A DNA stretch of 64,000 bases from Parapusillimonas granuli (GCF_013416525.1 NZ_JACCEM010000010.1:124001-188000); one strand, 5' to 3'. Counted from the first letter of the stretch, positions 36,644 to 45,759 are shown. Program-made: numbers and translations. The notes: generated by a model from the sequence alone, not told the origin.

Positions 36644-37260
36644 TGAACCAGCACCTTTTCCGCGAACAAATGGCCCAGATCATATTGAGGCGACGCCCCT
36701 TGGTCCAGAGCGAAGGCGCGGGCTAAATCCTCATGTGAGGGGCGCGCCGGCTCAACGCGCGCCTGGCAAGCTGTTTTCTTTCTGCTTCGTATGGTGGGCG
36801 GCTGCGCGACGAGGTGAGCCATGTGAATGTAGTAGGTGGGATCGTAGACCGCGAAACTGACTGCGTAGCGACTGGGGTCGACCGGCTTTGCCAACGGCGC
36901 GGTGAAGGACAGCATAAGTTGCTGCCCTTTCATTTCGCTTTTGTATTCCGTGACGGTGTCCAGCTTGATCTGGCGATCATCCGCCGTAAGGCGCATGAAA
37001 TAGCCGTAGGGTTCCAGGTTCTTGATGACTTCGGGTGCGAAGTCCCGCACGGTCGCTGCTTTACCTGGGCTGTCGTTCTTGAAACCACCCACGACTGCCG
37101 CGCTATACAGATCGTCAAAGAGCCATTCTTCCTCAATTGCCGAAATCAGCCCTTCAGCGGACATGACGATAGTGCTGCGCACATCGATCCACGCGTGCGG
37201 GTGGGCCTGCACACCGAGAGGTAGCAGTGCCAGGAACAACAATGGAAATCGCGTGGTCAA
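36634..37260 (-). CDS. zevA: DUF1007 periplasmic protein (ZevA-like)
   Basis: A 208-residue protein with a Sec signal peptide followed directly by the conserved AHPHAWIDVRS at the mature N-terminus, a likely metal site. The DUF1007 domain fills the rest, with the typical EEWLFDDLYSA. It pairs with the overlapping NicO transporter as a periplasmic binding partner, as in ZevAB. It is the first gene of the zevA-zevB-DUF2946-oprC-like series. The promoter would be in the 89 bp before it, where I see no Zur box but a perfect 10-bp hairpin (TTTTGAAGCT with its complement, about 37274-37299). Confidence 0.85.
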   Translation of the reverse strand: MTTRFPLLFLALLPLGVQAHPHAWIDVRSTIVMSAEGLISAIEEEWLFDDLYSAAVVGGFKNDSPGKAATVRDFAPEVIKNLEPYGYFMRLTADDRQIKLDTVTEYKSEMKGQQLMLSFTAPLAKPVDPSRYAVSFAVYDPTYYIHMAHLVAQPPTIRSRKKTACQARVEPARPSHEDLARAFALDQGASPQYDLGHLFAEKVLVQCK

Positions 37261-37349
37261 CGTGTTCTGCCTTTTTTGAAGCTTACTTGAGCTTCAAAAT
37301 CATACTGGACCCGCTACCAATGCGACATTGCGCCTGAAGCCAACACTCT

Positions 37350-40300
37350 TCACCAACGAGGCCGCCGTAACCCACCCACTGCAAAAAGCACGATGGCAGC
37401 CAGCAGCCACAGCCAGATTCCCTTCTGCATGGGTTGCACCGGTGTGACGGCTCGCGACTCCAGCGCATAGCCTTCCACATCCGCCCTTGCCTGCCGCGGC
37501 TCTGCGGGTCCCGCCGTCGTGGCAGGCGGTACAAGGGCGGGGGCCGGTTGCTCCATTTCTGCAAGTCCCACATCCCTACACGACGGCAATGCGCAATCCG
37601 AGCCGTGCTGGTCGACGCTCTGGGCAAGCGCCTGCTCCAGTTGCACGCGATCGACGTCGTCCGCGTGCCAAGCGCCGCGCTCAATGGCGTCCAGCAGGGT
37701 TTCCAGCAGATGTTGGCGCGCATACGGGTTGTGCCACTCGAAATACTCTTCCATGTCCATGCCATGCTTGTCATCGACGTAGACGGCCTTCACTTCAGCC
37801 CAATCGGCGTCGTCGACGAGTTGCGGCGTGGTGATATCCCACAACAGCATATGAGCAGGCAGGTCGGCCATGTACCGCGCGCCGTTGTAACCACTGTCCT
37901 GCATGGCGCGTATCCATTCGGGGTTGAAATAGCGCGATTGCAATTCCCGACCGAAGGTGCGCGCCAGGGGTTCCAGATGCGCTTCGCCGGTATGCGAGGC
38001 TTTCAAATCAGCAATGTAGTTGCTGATTTGACGGCCGGTATGTTCGCGTACCGCGTTGCTGACGCCGCCCAGATAGGCGGCGGGCATGCTGGTATCGAGT
38101 AAACCATAGGCGTTCGAGCTGCGGCTGAACACAGCGGCTTCCACACTGGAAAGCTGATCAATAAAACCAGCCGCATCCATTGCGCCCTGCTCGCTCTCGC
38201 CATAGGCATGGCCCAGCCTGTCCGTGTACAGCTGCGACAAACGGGTGTCGTCCCATTGGGCGCCGGCGCGGATGGCGAATTGCGTTGAAGGCGAGTAGGC
38301 GCCTGGCGCCGTGGAATAGATGCGCCGCATCGACTGTTGCGCGGCGATTTTCGCATCCACGCCCTCTGCGCGCAAACGCTGCGCCTGAGCCTGGCTGTGC
38401 AAATACACGGCGTTGTCTTCTTCGCGCGCCTGTGCCGCCAGCCGGGCCGCTTTGGCCAGCATGGCAATCTTGTCCCTGAAGTGATCTCGATAGGTGCCGG
38501 ACGTCGTGACCAGCACATCCACACGCGGCCGCCCCAGGCTTGCACGATCGTCCAGCGTCACGTCAATGACTTCGCCACGTGGATTCCAGACAGGACGTGC
38601 GCCAAGCAGGCGCAGAATCTGGGCTTCAATCGCAGCCTCGTTCTGTGTGGATTCGCCCGACCACAGCACAAAAGCCACTTTGCGTGGCACGCTATCGTGT
38701 TCCTGGCGATAGGCCTCGATGAGTTCGTCGGCCAACCGCACGCCGATTTCCCAGGATTCCCGCGTCGGCAAGCTACGCGTGGCCAGCGTATAGGGGTTGC
38801 GTCCCGGCGGCAAGGCATCCGGATTACGCACGGCATCCGCCATTGGGCCAGGCTCGATATAGCCCCCTGACAAGGCTTGCAGCACAGCATCCATTTCGCG
38901 CGGGGCGGTGGCGATGCGGGCCGCGTAATCCTGTATACGCGCAAGCTGCTGCGCATCGAGTCCGGCGACGTCGCCTTGCAACGCCGCACGCACGGCTGCT
39001 TCATCGGGCGCGTCAGAGCCATCGCCCTGCAGCATGGCATGCACCATGCCGGCGGTGATTGCCACGTCAGGCGCCTGGCCCAGCACATGCCCGCCCACCG
39101 GCATGACGGCGGCGGCCACTTCGTCAAGATAGGTGTTCAACGCGACTTCCAGTGCCGGCCATGCCGCCGATACGGTATCGAGTCCCAGCGCCCGCTCATG
39201 CGCTGATGCCGCCATCCGCAGCGCCTGCCGGGCTGCCTGCTGCTCCGCACCCGACGCTCGTGACGCTCGTGACGCCACCGCCAGACCATCGCGCAAGTCC
39301 TTCAGCATCGGCGGCAAGCCGCCGCGCATCAACGGCGGCATGAAACCCAGCGTCACGGCATTGGCCCGGCGCTTGTTGCCAATGCCGCCGTTGGCCTGCA
39401 AGGGCGTGGGCTGTATGTGGGGCAGGTTTCCGATCAACCGCCCGATCCAGTCGTCGTGCGCAGGGCCTTGCTGCTTACCCGGCATCAGAGAAATCTGCGT
39501 GAAGATCGGCAGATAGGCGTCGGCCTGCCAGCCTTCCGCCATCCACCGGTAGAAAGCGATGTATTGATGATGAGGCGGCAAGGCACCAGTGGAAGACAAG
39601 GCGCCGGCATCCTGCAGATAGCCCCAGACCGGGTGCGGCGCCAGTGCCACCTTGCCGAAGCGCAGCAAGGGGATGACAATAGCGCGCGCACCGGTCTCGT
39701 CCGTATGCACCATCAGCCTACCCGGTGGCGGCCCCCAATAGGCCTCGCTTTGCTCACGCAGGGCCAACGGCAGTTGCGCATACCATTCCAGATACTGCGC
39801 TTCAGGAATGGCGACGGCCGTGCCGTCTTTCAGGCGCCTGTCCAGTTCCGCCTGCGCCTTCAAAGCCTGGGCATCCCGTTCACCCTGATGACCCGCAGCG
39901 CCCCACAAGCCCGCGCTGACATTGCCGCCCTCATGCGCCATGCGACGCGCCAGCGTCTGCGCGTCAGGCAGGGGGTCTTCACCCACGTCGTAGCCTTCAT
40001 CCCGAAGCCGCCGCAACAACGCAGCCAGACTGGCCTGTGCATCCAGATACGTATCGGGATCACTGCCCACATCGGCGCGATCCGCCGCTTCGCTGTGGTA
40101 GGTAATCACCACACGCTTGTCGGCATTGGAAAGACGATGCACTCGCGCCCAGGACATGGCCCGCGCCACGCGCCAGGCCACTTGTCCGGGTAGCACCTCA
40201 TGACGCACAGCGCCATCGCCATGCACGACGCGAGCGCCCACCATCATGGGCTCGACAATGCCGCTGACTTCGCTCATGGCCAGTTGTCCGCTACGGTCGG

Positions 40301-41252
40301 GTGCGAACCCGCCCAAGTCGGCGCGCCATTCATCGGGCGTGCGGCTGTAATCGGTGGTGCAGTTCAACACCGCGACGCCCAGCTCCTGGGCTTCTCTCAC
40401 CCCGGCTTGATGATCGGCGTAATCAATCTGGCTTGCACACAGAATCAGGGCATCCACCCCCGGGCGCCCCGTCTGGTCGCGCAAGCCGCGCAAAGAATCC
40501 CGACTGCCGCTACGCCAAAGCGCCACCGGCAAGCCGCCCTGGTTCTCGGTCTCCGAGATCAGCGCATCGATCACCGCCGTGTTCCCAGCCAACGCCAGAC
40601 TGCGGTAGAACACGATACCCACGCGCGAGCGTTCGGCGGCATCGGCATGACGATGCCCCATCCAGTTCAGATAGGCTTGCAGGTCGGTAAAACCATCCGC
40701 ATGGTCGGGATGGTAATAAGCCTGGTCGGCATATTCGACCGGCGCGGCGACGGATCTGTCCAGCCCGAGCAGACGCGCACCCAAGTAATCGAATAAATAG
40801 GTGTAATTGTCCGCAGTGGCGTTGCGCCAATACGTGATGGCGTCAGGCACCGTGGCACGATCCACGTTGCCGTTCACCCATTCATCGCCATTCAACACCA
40901 GCACTTTCGTATGCCGTGCGACCTCATCCAGACGGGCTCGATACTGCGCCAATCTGGGGCCGATGCCTTCGACCACAACAAGGTCATAGTCTTCCAACTG
41001 GACACCCTCTATCGATGGCAAATGCCCTTCCCCCAAGCCGAACAGATTGATTTGCATGTGCGGCGCCTGGCGCGCCGCTGCCTCGCGCATCAGGGTGGGT
41101 TGCTGCGCCAGCTCAATGGAAATGACGGCGATGCGCGGGCCTGCAGCGTGCGCGTGCGCTACAGGCCAAAGGCACAGCAAGCAAAACACGCTTATCCATA
41201 ACCATGAGGAAACTCGCCGGGCGGCCCTGCGGTTTGCGTCGCGTAAAAGCAT
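37350..41252 (-). CDS. CobN-like large chelatase subunit
   Basis: A CobN/BchH-type protein of 1300 residues. It begins with a signal-like hydrophobic segment (WLWISVFCLLCLWPVAHAHA), ends with a C-terminal membrane helix (IWLWLLAAIVLFAVGG) and has the CobN core in between (for example YWGPPPGRLMVH, FVLWSGESTQNEAAIEAQIL, YGESEQGAMDAAGF). True cobaltochelatase works with CobS and CobT in the cytosol, but none is here. Secretion and anchoring signals suggest a periplasmic metal-handling protein. The same CobN-ExbB/D-TonB receptor set is zinc-regulated in pseudomonads. It is probably involved in release or delivery of zinc taken up by the receptor upstream. Confidence 0.88.
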   Translation of the reverse strand: MLLRDANRRAARRVSSWLWISVFCLLCLWPVAHAHAAGPRIAVISIELAQQPTLMREAAARQAPHMQINLFGLGEGHLPSIEGVQLEDYDLVVVEGIGPRLAQYRARLDEVARHTKVLVLNGDEWVNGNVDRATVPDAITYWRNATADNYTYLFDYLGARLLGLDRSVAAPVEYADQAYYHPDHADGFTDLQAYLNWMGHRHADAAERSRVGIVFYRSLALAGNTAVIDALISETENQGGLPVALWRSGSRDSLRGLRDQTGRPGVDALILCASQIDYADHQAGVREAQELGVAVLNCTTDYSRTPDEWRADLGGFAPDRSGQLAMSEVSGIVEPMMVGARVVHGDGAVRHEVLPGQVAWRVARAMSWARVHRLSNADKRVVITYHSEAADRADVGSDPDTYLDAQASLAALLRRLRDEGYDVGEDPLPDAQTLARRMAHEGGNVSAGLWGAAGHQGERDAQALKAQAELDRRLKDGTAVAIPEAQYLEWYAQLPLALREQSEAYWGPPPGRLMVHTDETGARAIVIPLLRFGKVALAPHPVWGYLQDAGALSSTGALPPHHQYIAFYRWMAEGWQADAYLPIFTQISLMPGKQQGPAHDDWIGRLIGNLPHIQPTPLQANGGIGNKRRANAVTLGFMPPLMRGGLPPMLKDLRDGLAVASRASRASGAEQQAARQALRMAASAHERALGLDTVSAAWPALEVALNTYLDEVAAAVMPVGGHVLGQAPDVAITAGMVHAMLQGDGSDAPDEAAVRAALQGDVAGLDAQQLARIQDYAARIATAPREMDAVLQALSGGYIEPGPMADAVRNPDALPPGRNPYTLATRSLPTRESWEIGVRLADELIEAYRQEHDSVPRKVAFVLWSGESTQNEAAIEAQILRLLGARPVWNPRGEVIDVTLDDRASLGRPRVDVLVTTSGTYRDHFRDKIAMLAKAARLAAQAREEDNAVYLHSQAQAQRLRAEGVDAKIAAQQSMRRIYSTAPGAYSPSTQFAIRAGAQWDDTRLSQLYTDRLGHAYGESEQGAMDAAGFIDQLSSVEAAVFSRSSNAYGLLDTSMPAAYLGGVSNAVREHTGRQISNYIADLKASHTGEAHLEPLARTFGRELQSRYFNPEWIRAMQDSGYNGARYMADLPAHMLLWDITTPQLVDDADWAEVKAVYVDDKHGMDMEEYFEWHNPYARQHLLETLLDAIERGAWHADDVDRVQLEQALAQSVDQHGSDCALPSCRDVGLAEMEQPAPALVPPATTAGPAEPRQARADVEGYALESRAVTPVQPMQKGIWLWLLAAIVLFAVGGLRRPRW

Positions 41253-41261
41253 AAGTTTCCC

Positions 41262-41618
41262 TCAAGGCCTTCCGTTGTCTTGTTCCGGCACGTACACCAC
41301 TTGCCCATCTGGCAGGCGATACGCCGTCCCCAGGCGCTCGCCCTGTCCCGACAACTTGCGGTCGGAGATACGTTCCACCTTGATCTGCTGCTGATCTTTG
41401 GTGACGACTTCAAGCTCGCCATCCGCCGTCGTGCGTGTCAGCGTCCAACTGGCGTCAGCGCTGAGCATGTCGGTCGAACCCAGTACGGAAAACAGCGCGA
41501 GCGCCATGGCCACGATGAAGGCCAGACTGGCATCAAAGAGATTGGCTACCCCTGACAGGGGGTCGTCGTGACGGCTGATATCCGACCGTGGGCGGGTAAA
41601 GCGCAGGCGGGATTTCAT
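41262..41618 (-). CDS. DUF2149 protein (ExbD/MotB-like partner)
   Basis: A 118-residue protein from ATG 41618, overlapping the ExbB-like gene by 4 bp (ATGA). One membrane helix (LAFIVAMALALFSVLG, about 32-47) follows a basic N-terminus with PLSGVANLFDAS. The C-terminal part is a small soluble domain ending in a GTAYRLPDGQVVYV strand. DUF2149 proteins pair with MotA/TolQ/ExbB proteins beside CobN-like genes, and take the place of ExbD in a proton-driven complex. Confidence 0.82.
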   Translation of the reverse strand: MKSRLRFTRPRSDISRHDDPLSGVANLFDASLAFIVAMALALFSVLGSTDMLSADASWTLTRTTADGELEVVTKDQQQIKVERISDRKLSGQGERLGTAYRLPDGQVVYVPEQDNGRP

Positions 41619-42169
41619 GCGACCGCCTTTTGTGCGGTCGTCTCGTGCGCTCGCAACACCTGCTCGGCATGCAGGCGAATGTCGTCCAGATCCTGGCGCT
41701 GCCAACCCTCGCGCACCATGGCGATCACATGCGCAACAACGCCGATGGCAATACCGACAATCGTGGCGGAAAACGCCACCACCATATGCTCGGAAAGGGC
41801 CGGCAAATCCCCACGCGCCAAGCCGCTCAACGCCGCTGCCATGGGAATCAGCGTACCCATCAGGCCCAGAGAAGGGCCGGCGCGCACGGCGAAGCGCACA
41901 GCGTTCAGGCTGCGCAGACTGTCGTGCTCGGCTTGGGCCAGCACGCGCTCGATGCACAGGTCGGCATCGCTCGCCTCGCCCGCCGCGACGGCATCGATCT
42001 GCGCTGTGAACCGGCCCACAGCCGGTTTGCGTCCCCGTCGTCGGCTTACCAGACTGCGCACAAACATGCCCAGCGCCACCAACGTCCACACCACCAGCAC
42101 CACCAGCAAGGCCAACACGGGTTGAAACAGGAATTGACTAAGTTGCTCCAATATCAATTTCAAAGACAT
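41615..42169 (-). CDS. MotA/TolQ/ExbB-family proton channel protein
   Basis: A 184-residue protein with three membrane helices (about 10-35, 100-125 and 128-155) and the family motif GPSLGLMGTLIPMAAALSGL. With DUF2149 it should form a TonB-ExbB-ExbD-like energy transducer dedicated to the adjacent TonB receptor. No TonB gene is seen, so a host TonB or a different mechanism is used. The start is 2 bp from the stop of the receptor gene, so all four genes from 44313 down to 37350 form one operon. Confidence 0.87.
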   Translation of the reverse strand: MSLKLILEQLSQFLFQPVLALLVVLVVWTLVALGMFVRSLVSRRRGRKPAVGRFTAQIDAVAAGEASDADLCIERVLAQAEHDSLRSLNAVRFAVRAGPSLGLMGTLIPMAAALSGLARGDLPALSEHMVVAFSATIVGIAIGVVAHVIAMVREGWQRQDLDDIRLHAEQVLRAHETTAQKAVA

Positions 42170-42171
42170 GA

Positions 42172-44313
42172 TTACAGCGCCCTTGTATAACGCAGGTAGA
42201 AGGCACGGCCCGGCATGGTGTAATCAGCCTTTTCGTAGTAAATGCGATCGAACAGATTGGAGACATCGAAGCGCAGCGTGTCGTTGCGCGTAATCTTCCA
42301 GCGGGCGCTGAAATCCACCACGGTAAAAGGCTCGTTCTCGAACAACCCGCCGCAGCCATTGGTGTAGATGCGACCCTGACTGTTGTCATTGTCATAGCGC
42401 ACGTCTACATGGCGCGCTGTCAACGTTGCCCACCATTGCTGGCCATCACTGACAGTCAGAGACACGTTGCCCTTCCACTTGGCCACATTGCGTATGGGTA
42501 CCGGACCGCTGGCATCGAAATCTTCAGCCTGTATCAAGCGGGTCAAACTGCTGGACACTCCCACCCGCCCGGGGGGCAGCCCAAACAACCTGCCTGCATC
42601 CAGCGCCAGTCTCGCTTCAATGCCGCGCATACGGGATTCATTAGCGTTTTCATAGCTGCTGATACGTTCTGTGGGCGTTTCACTGACAATGACTGAACGG
42701 ATACGGTCGCGGATGCGCGAATTGAAGTAGGTCAAATCGGCATCCAGGTACTCATTGACGTAGCCCACACCCAGATCCCAGCTTTTATTGCGCTCGGGAT
42801 TCAGGCCGGCATTACCGATGCTTAGCCGCCGCTGGATACCCGCGTACTCCACATTCTCGCCTGCCAGTTCGCTGCCTTGCGGCGGCGCGAAAGCCGTACC
42901 GGCGGAGCCGTGCACCCGCCATTGCTCCGTCAGCTTGTAGACCACGCCACCACGAGGATTAAAGCTGGTGAAGCTGGACGAACCAGGCGTGAAGGAGTCC
43001 TTGTAAGGCGTGGTGCGTGTGCTGGCGTCGATCCAATCGACCCTGCCGCCCAGCGTGAGGATCAGTCTGTCATCCAGCCACTTGCTGCCCCATTCTGCGA
43101 AAACACCCCGGCTGTCGCGCCGTTCATTGGGGCTGTAAGGTGCCAGGCTCTGCCCCGCCGCGTTGAAGGAAAAACGGTCTGCCTCGACACGCTGCCAGTC
43201 CAAGCCATAAGTCAGGGTCATGCGGTCGCTCAGGCTCCAGACATCCTGCAGCTGCAGGCCCACATAGCTCGACTCAGTACGGCTGGAACGATAGCGCGGC
43301 GCCTGTGCTGGCACCGTGAAGTAGTTGTAATTTTCACGGGACGCATAGGCCACGGCGGTGATTTCATGGTCGCGCGGCGTCAGCGTCAATCTGACATCCC
43401 CTCCGAACCGGCTGGTTTCGTTCGCCGACGCATTGGCCGGATCGAAACTAAGCGGACCAGGCGCATTGTTGCTCAGATCGGCCCAGTCCAGTGTCACATC
43501 GACCCTGACCATGTCGGTCAAGTCGCTGCCCAGCCGCGCCTTGCCCGATATCCGACGGAAATCACTGTTAGGTCGCTTGTCACCGCCGCCCGTGCGAAAC
43601 TCGCCATTCTGGTTCACATAGCCGACGGCCAGGTCAAAGTCGGTTCGGTCAGACAAGGATCCGCCCAACGCCACATCGGCTTGACGGGTGTCGAAAGAAC
43701 CATAACCCAGACTCACGCTGCCCCCTATCGGGCCAGTGGAACGACGCGTGATGATATTGACCACCCCGCCCATGGCCGACGCGCCATATAGCGATGAGGC
43801 CGGCCCTTTGAGCACTTCAACGCGCTCAATACTTTCGGGCGACAGCGTGGTGAAACTGCTGGAACCCGAAGGGCGCCCGTCAATCAGCACCAAGGTGCGC
43901 GGGTTGATGGTGAACTCGAAATTGGGGCGCATGCCGCGCAAGCCCACGCCGGCCAAACCGTTCGGATATTGAATGACATCAACGCTGGCATTCTTCTTGA
44001 GCTGATCAAGGAAAGAATTGCCCACCGTCTCTTCCAGCACATGGCCCTCGACCACCTCCATGGAAGATGCAACCTCATCACGAAGCTGCACATTGCGCGT
44101 TGCCGTCACCACGATCGGGTTCAATTCGACCGGTTGAGTCTGGGCGGAAACGGCGGCACGTGATGATGACGCAGTGGCCTGACTGCCGCCCATCACTGTC
44201 GCTTCTGTCTCGGCGGCCTGCGCCTCAAAGGCTGTGCAGAGTGTCGCAGCCAACACCATCAACTGTACTGTGATCCACCTATCTTGATACGGTCTGGCTG
44301 TGTTTTTTTCCAT
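42172..44313 (-). CDS. TonB-dependent receptor of the zinc/CobN operon
   Basis: A TonB-dependent receptor of 713 residues. It has a signal peptide (MVLAATLCTAFEAQAA), a TonB box (LNPIVVTATR, about residues 64-73), the plug (VGLRGMRPNFEF, IERVEVLKGPASSLYG) and a barrel that ends FYLRYTRAL. The upstream region holds two Zur boxes shared with the divergent znuA. It heads the operon receptor-ExbB-DUF2149-CobN. The CirA-type receptor in the equivalent P. aeruginosa operon is induced by zinc starvation. The ligand is probably a zinc complex, possibly a zincophore, which remains inference. Confidence 0.9.
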   Translation of the reverse strand: MEKNTARPYQDRWITVQLMVLAATLCTAFEAQAAETEATVMGGSQATASSSRAAVSAQTQPVELNPIVVTATRNVQLRDEVASSMEVVEGHVLEETVGNSFLDQLKKNASVDVIQYPNGLAGVGLRGMRPNFEFTINPRTLVLIDGRPSGSSSFTTLSPESIERVEVLKGPASSLYGASAMGGVVNIITRRSTGPIGGSVSLGYGSFDTRQADVALGGSLSDRTDFDLAVGYVNQNGEFRTGGGDKRPNSDFRRISGKARLGSDLTDMVRVDVTLDWADLSNNAPGPLSFDPANASANETSRFGGDVRLTLTPRDHEITAVAYASRENYNYFTVPAQAPRYRSSRTESSYVGLQLQDVWSLSDRMTLTYGLDWQRVEADRFSFNAAGQSLAPYSPNERRDSRGVFAEWGSKWLDDRLILTLGGRVDWIDASTRTTPYKDSFTPGSSSFTSFNPRGGVVYKLTEQWRVHGSAGTAFAPPQGSELAGENVEYAGIQRRLSIGNAGLNPERNKSWDLGVGYVNEYLDADLTYFNSRIRDRIRSVIVSETPTERISSYENANESRMRGIEARLALDAGRLFGLPPGRVGVSSSLTRLIQAEDFDASGPVPIRNVAKWKGNVSLTVSDGQQWWATLTARHVDVRYDNDNSQGRIYTNGCGGLFENEPFTVVDFSARWKITRNDTLRFDVSNLFDRIYYEKADYTMPGRAFYLRYTRAL

Positions 44314-44336
44314 GTTCCACTCCGCTGCGATATGTA

Positions 44337-44370
44337 ATGTTATAACATACTAAACGTGATGTTATAACAT
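44337..44370. promoter_or_regulatory. Two Zur boxes between the TonB receptor operon and znuA
   Basis: Two perfect 12-bp palindromes, ATGTTATAACAT, lie at 44337-44348 and 44359-44370, 22 bp apart from centre to centre (two helical turns). They match the core of the 24-bp box at 23424-23447. The first is 24 bp upstream of the receptor start on the minus strand; the second is 122 bp upstream of znuA. Phased operators suggest cooperative Zur binding and joint control of both divergent units. Confidence 0.85.
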
Positions 44371-44492
44371 ATCATTTAAAGCAGAGTTCTATAGGTCTCT
44401 ACTGGCTGCTGGAGTGCCGGGTCGGATATCGCATCCGAACCTCTGGTGGCTACCGCACCATTTTTGCAAAGCCTCATCAAAGGAAGATTGGT

Positions 44493-45521
44493 ATGTTCCG
44501 ATTCAACAAACTTGTCACACTCACCAGCGTCGCTGTGACACTGCTCGCGTCGCCCTTGGCTGTCGCGAATAGCCTCAAAGTGGTCTCAACGTTTTCTATC
44601 ATCAGTGATTTCGTCGAGAACGTCGGCGGTGACCGCATCGCTTTGACAACCCTAGTCGGACCCAACAACGATGCACACACGTATGAACCACGGCCTACTG
44701 ATGTAACAGCCGTCAAGAATGCCGACCTGGTACTGGCCAATGGAGCAAATTTTGAAGGGTTTCTGGGACGCCTCGTTCAGGCAAGCGGCAGTACCGCCGA
44801 AGTCGTCGTCGAACTTACTGAGGGCATCCAGCTATTGCGCAACACGCATGATGATGACCATGATCACTCCAACGATCAGCACCATGACGACCACCATCAC
44901 CATAAAAATCATAGGCATGATGACAAGCATGGCGGGCACACAGACCATCACCATGACTCGCATGCGGGCGGCCACAATCACAATCACGGCGAATATGACC
45001 CGCATGCATGGCAGTCCGTGCCAAACGCTCGAATTTATGTCAACAATATCGCCGAGGCATTTTGCAGCGCTGATCCAGGGGGCTGCCCTAGCTATCGGGA
45101 GAATGCAAAATCGTATGATGCCAAGCTCATTGCGCTGGAAAAAGAGCTTGAGTCCCTGGTCAGCGAAATCCCCTTAGATAAGCGCACGGTCATCACATCT
45201 CATGATGCCTTCGGCTATCTGGCACAGGAGTATGGGTTTCAATTCTTGGCGCCGCAGGGTGCCAGCACCGGCTCGGAAGCATCTGCACAGACCGTTGCAA
45301 GGCTGATACAGCAGATCAAGCAGCAGCAAGCGTCCGCCCTGTTCGTGGAGAACATCAGCAACCCTCAATTGATCCAACAAATGGCCAACGAAACGGGCAT
45401 GAAAGTTGGTGGAAAACTATACTCCGACGCACTGTCAACAGAAGACGGTGACGCAGCAACCTATATCGACATGATGCGACACAACATCAGCACGATACGG
45501 GACACCATACTCAATCAATAA
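44493..45521 (+). CDS. znuA: ZnuA-like zinc-binding periplasmic protein
   Basis: A cluster A-I solute-binding protein of 342 residues. A Sec signal peptide (about 1-26) precedes the mature chain. Four expected ligands are visible: His in DAHTYEPRP, His in DPHAWQS, His in ITSHDAFGYL and Asp in YSDAL. Between the first two, a His/Asp-rich loop (about residues 116-168) is typical of zinc, not manganese, binders. No permease or ATPase gene follows; the gene ends 238 bp before the truncated traG border, so ZnuBC must come from the host or were lost in the rearrangement. Divergent transcription is shared with the TonB receptor. Confidence 0.92.
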   Translation: MFRFNKLVTLTSVAVTLLASPLAVANSLKVVSTFSIISDFVENVGGDRIALTTLVGPNNDAHTYEPRPTDVTAVKNADLVLANGANFEGFLGRLVQASGSTAEVVVELTEGIQLLRNTHDDDHDHSNDQHHDDHHHHKNHRHDDKHGGHTDHHHDSHAGGHNHNHGEYDPHAWQSVPNARIYVNNIAEAFCSADPGGCPSYRENAKSYDAKLIALEKELESLVSEIPLDKRTVITSHDAFGYLAQEYGFQFLAPQGASTGSEASAQTVARLIQQIKQQQASALFVENISNPQLIQQMANETGMKVGGKLYSDALSTEDGDAATYIDMMRHNISTIRDTILNQ

Positions 45522-45759
45522 AGAGTGTTATCAACACACCCTGTAGGGACGTAAGATTTTGCACGCATTAACCCATTGCATAGAACGGCGAGATAAAGCT
45601 AGCTGGGAACAGCGACAACTCGTTTCCCTCAGGGCTGTGTTTAGCGACCGCATTCAAGAACTGCTGACCGCGTCACCGCAACACTACAATGTCACATCCT
45701 TTTGCCTGCCGAACGTCCATGTTGCGCGTCCCGCTTTGATTGAGACCGACATGGATTCG
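45522..45759. other. Junction segment between znuA and the traG remnant
   Basis: This 238-bp stretch holds no recognised gene. A short frame runs from TTG 45559 and reads through the traG border, but its translation matches nothing I know and its end lies in inverted traG sequence. A weak hairpin (GTGTT/AACAC at about 45526-45538) follows znuA. The segment may keep the edge of the element from which the zinc island came. Confidence 0.5.

Noticed and set aside
37274-37299. Intrinsic terminator after the CobN-like gene
   Set aside because: The 10-bp stem is perfect but is not followed by a U-tract on the minus strand, so I record it only as a hairpin in the zevA entry.
37350-41252. Cobalamin biosynthesis locus
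   Set aside because: CobN is present without CobS, CobT or any other cob gene, and the operon has Zur boxes and a receptor, so metal uptake is a better reading.
41262-42089. A 275-residue DUF2149 protein
   Set aside because: The N-terminal part is the ExbB-like gene read in another frame. The family begins at MKSRLRF (ATG 41618).
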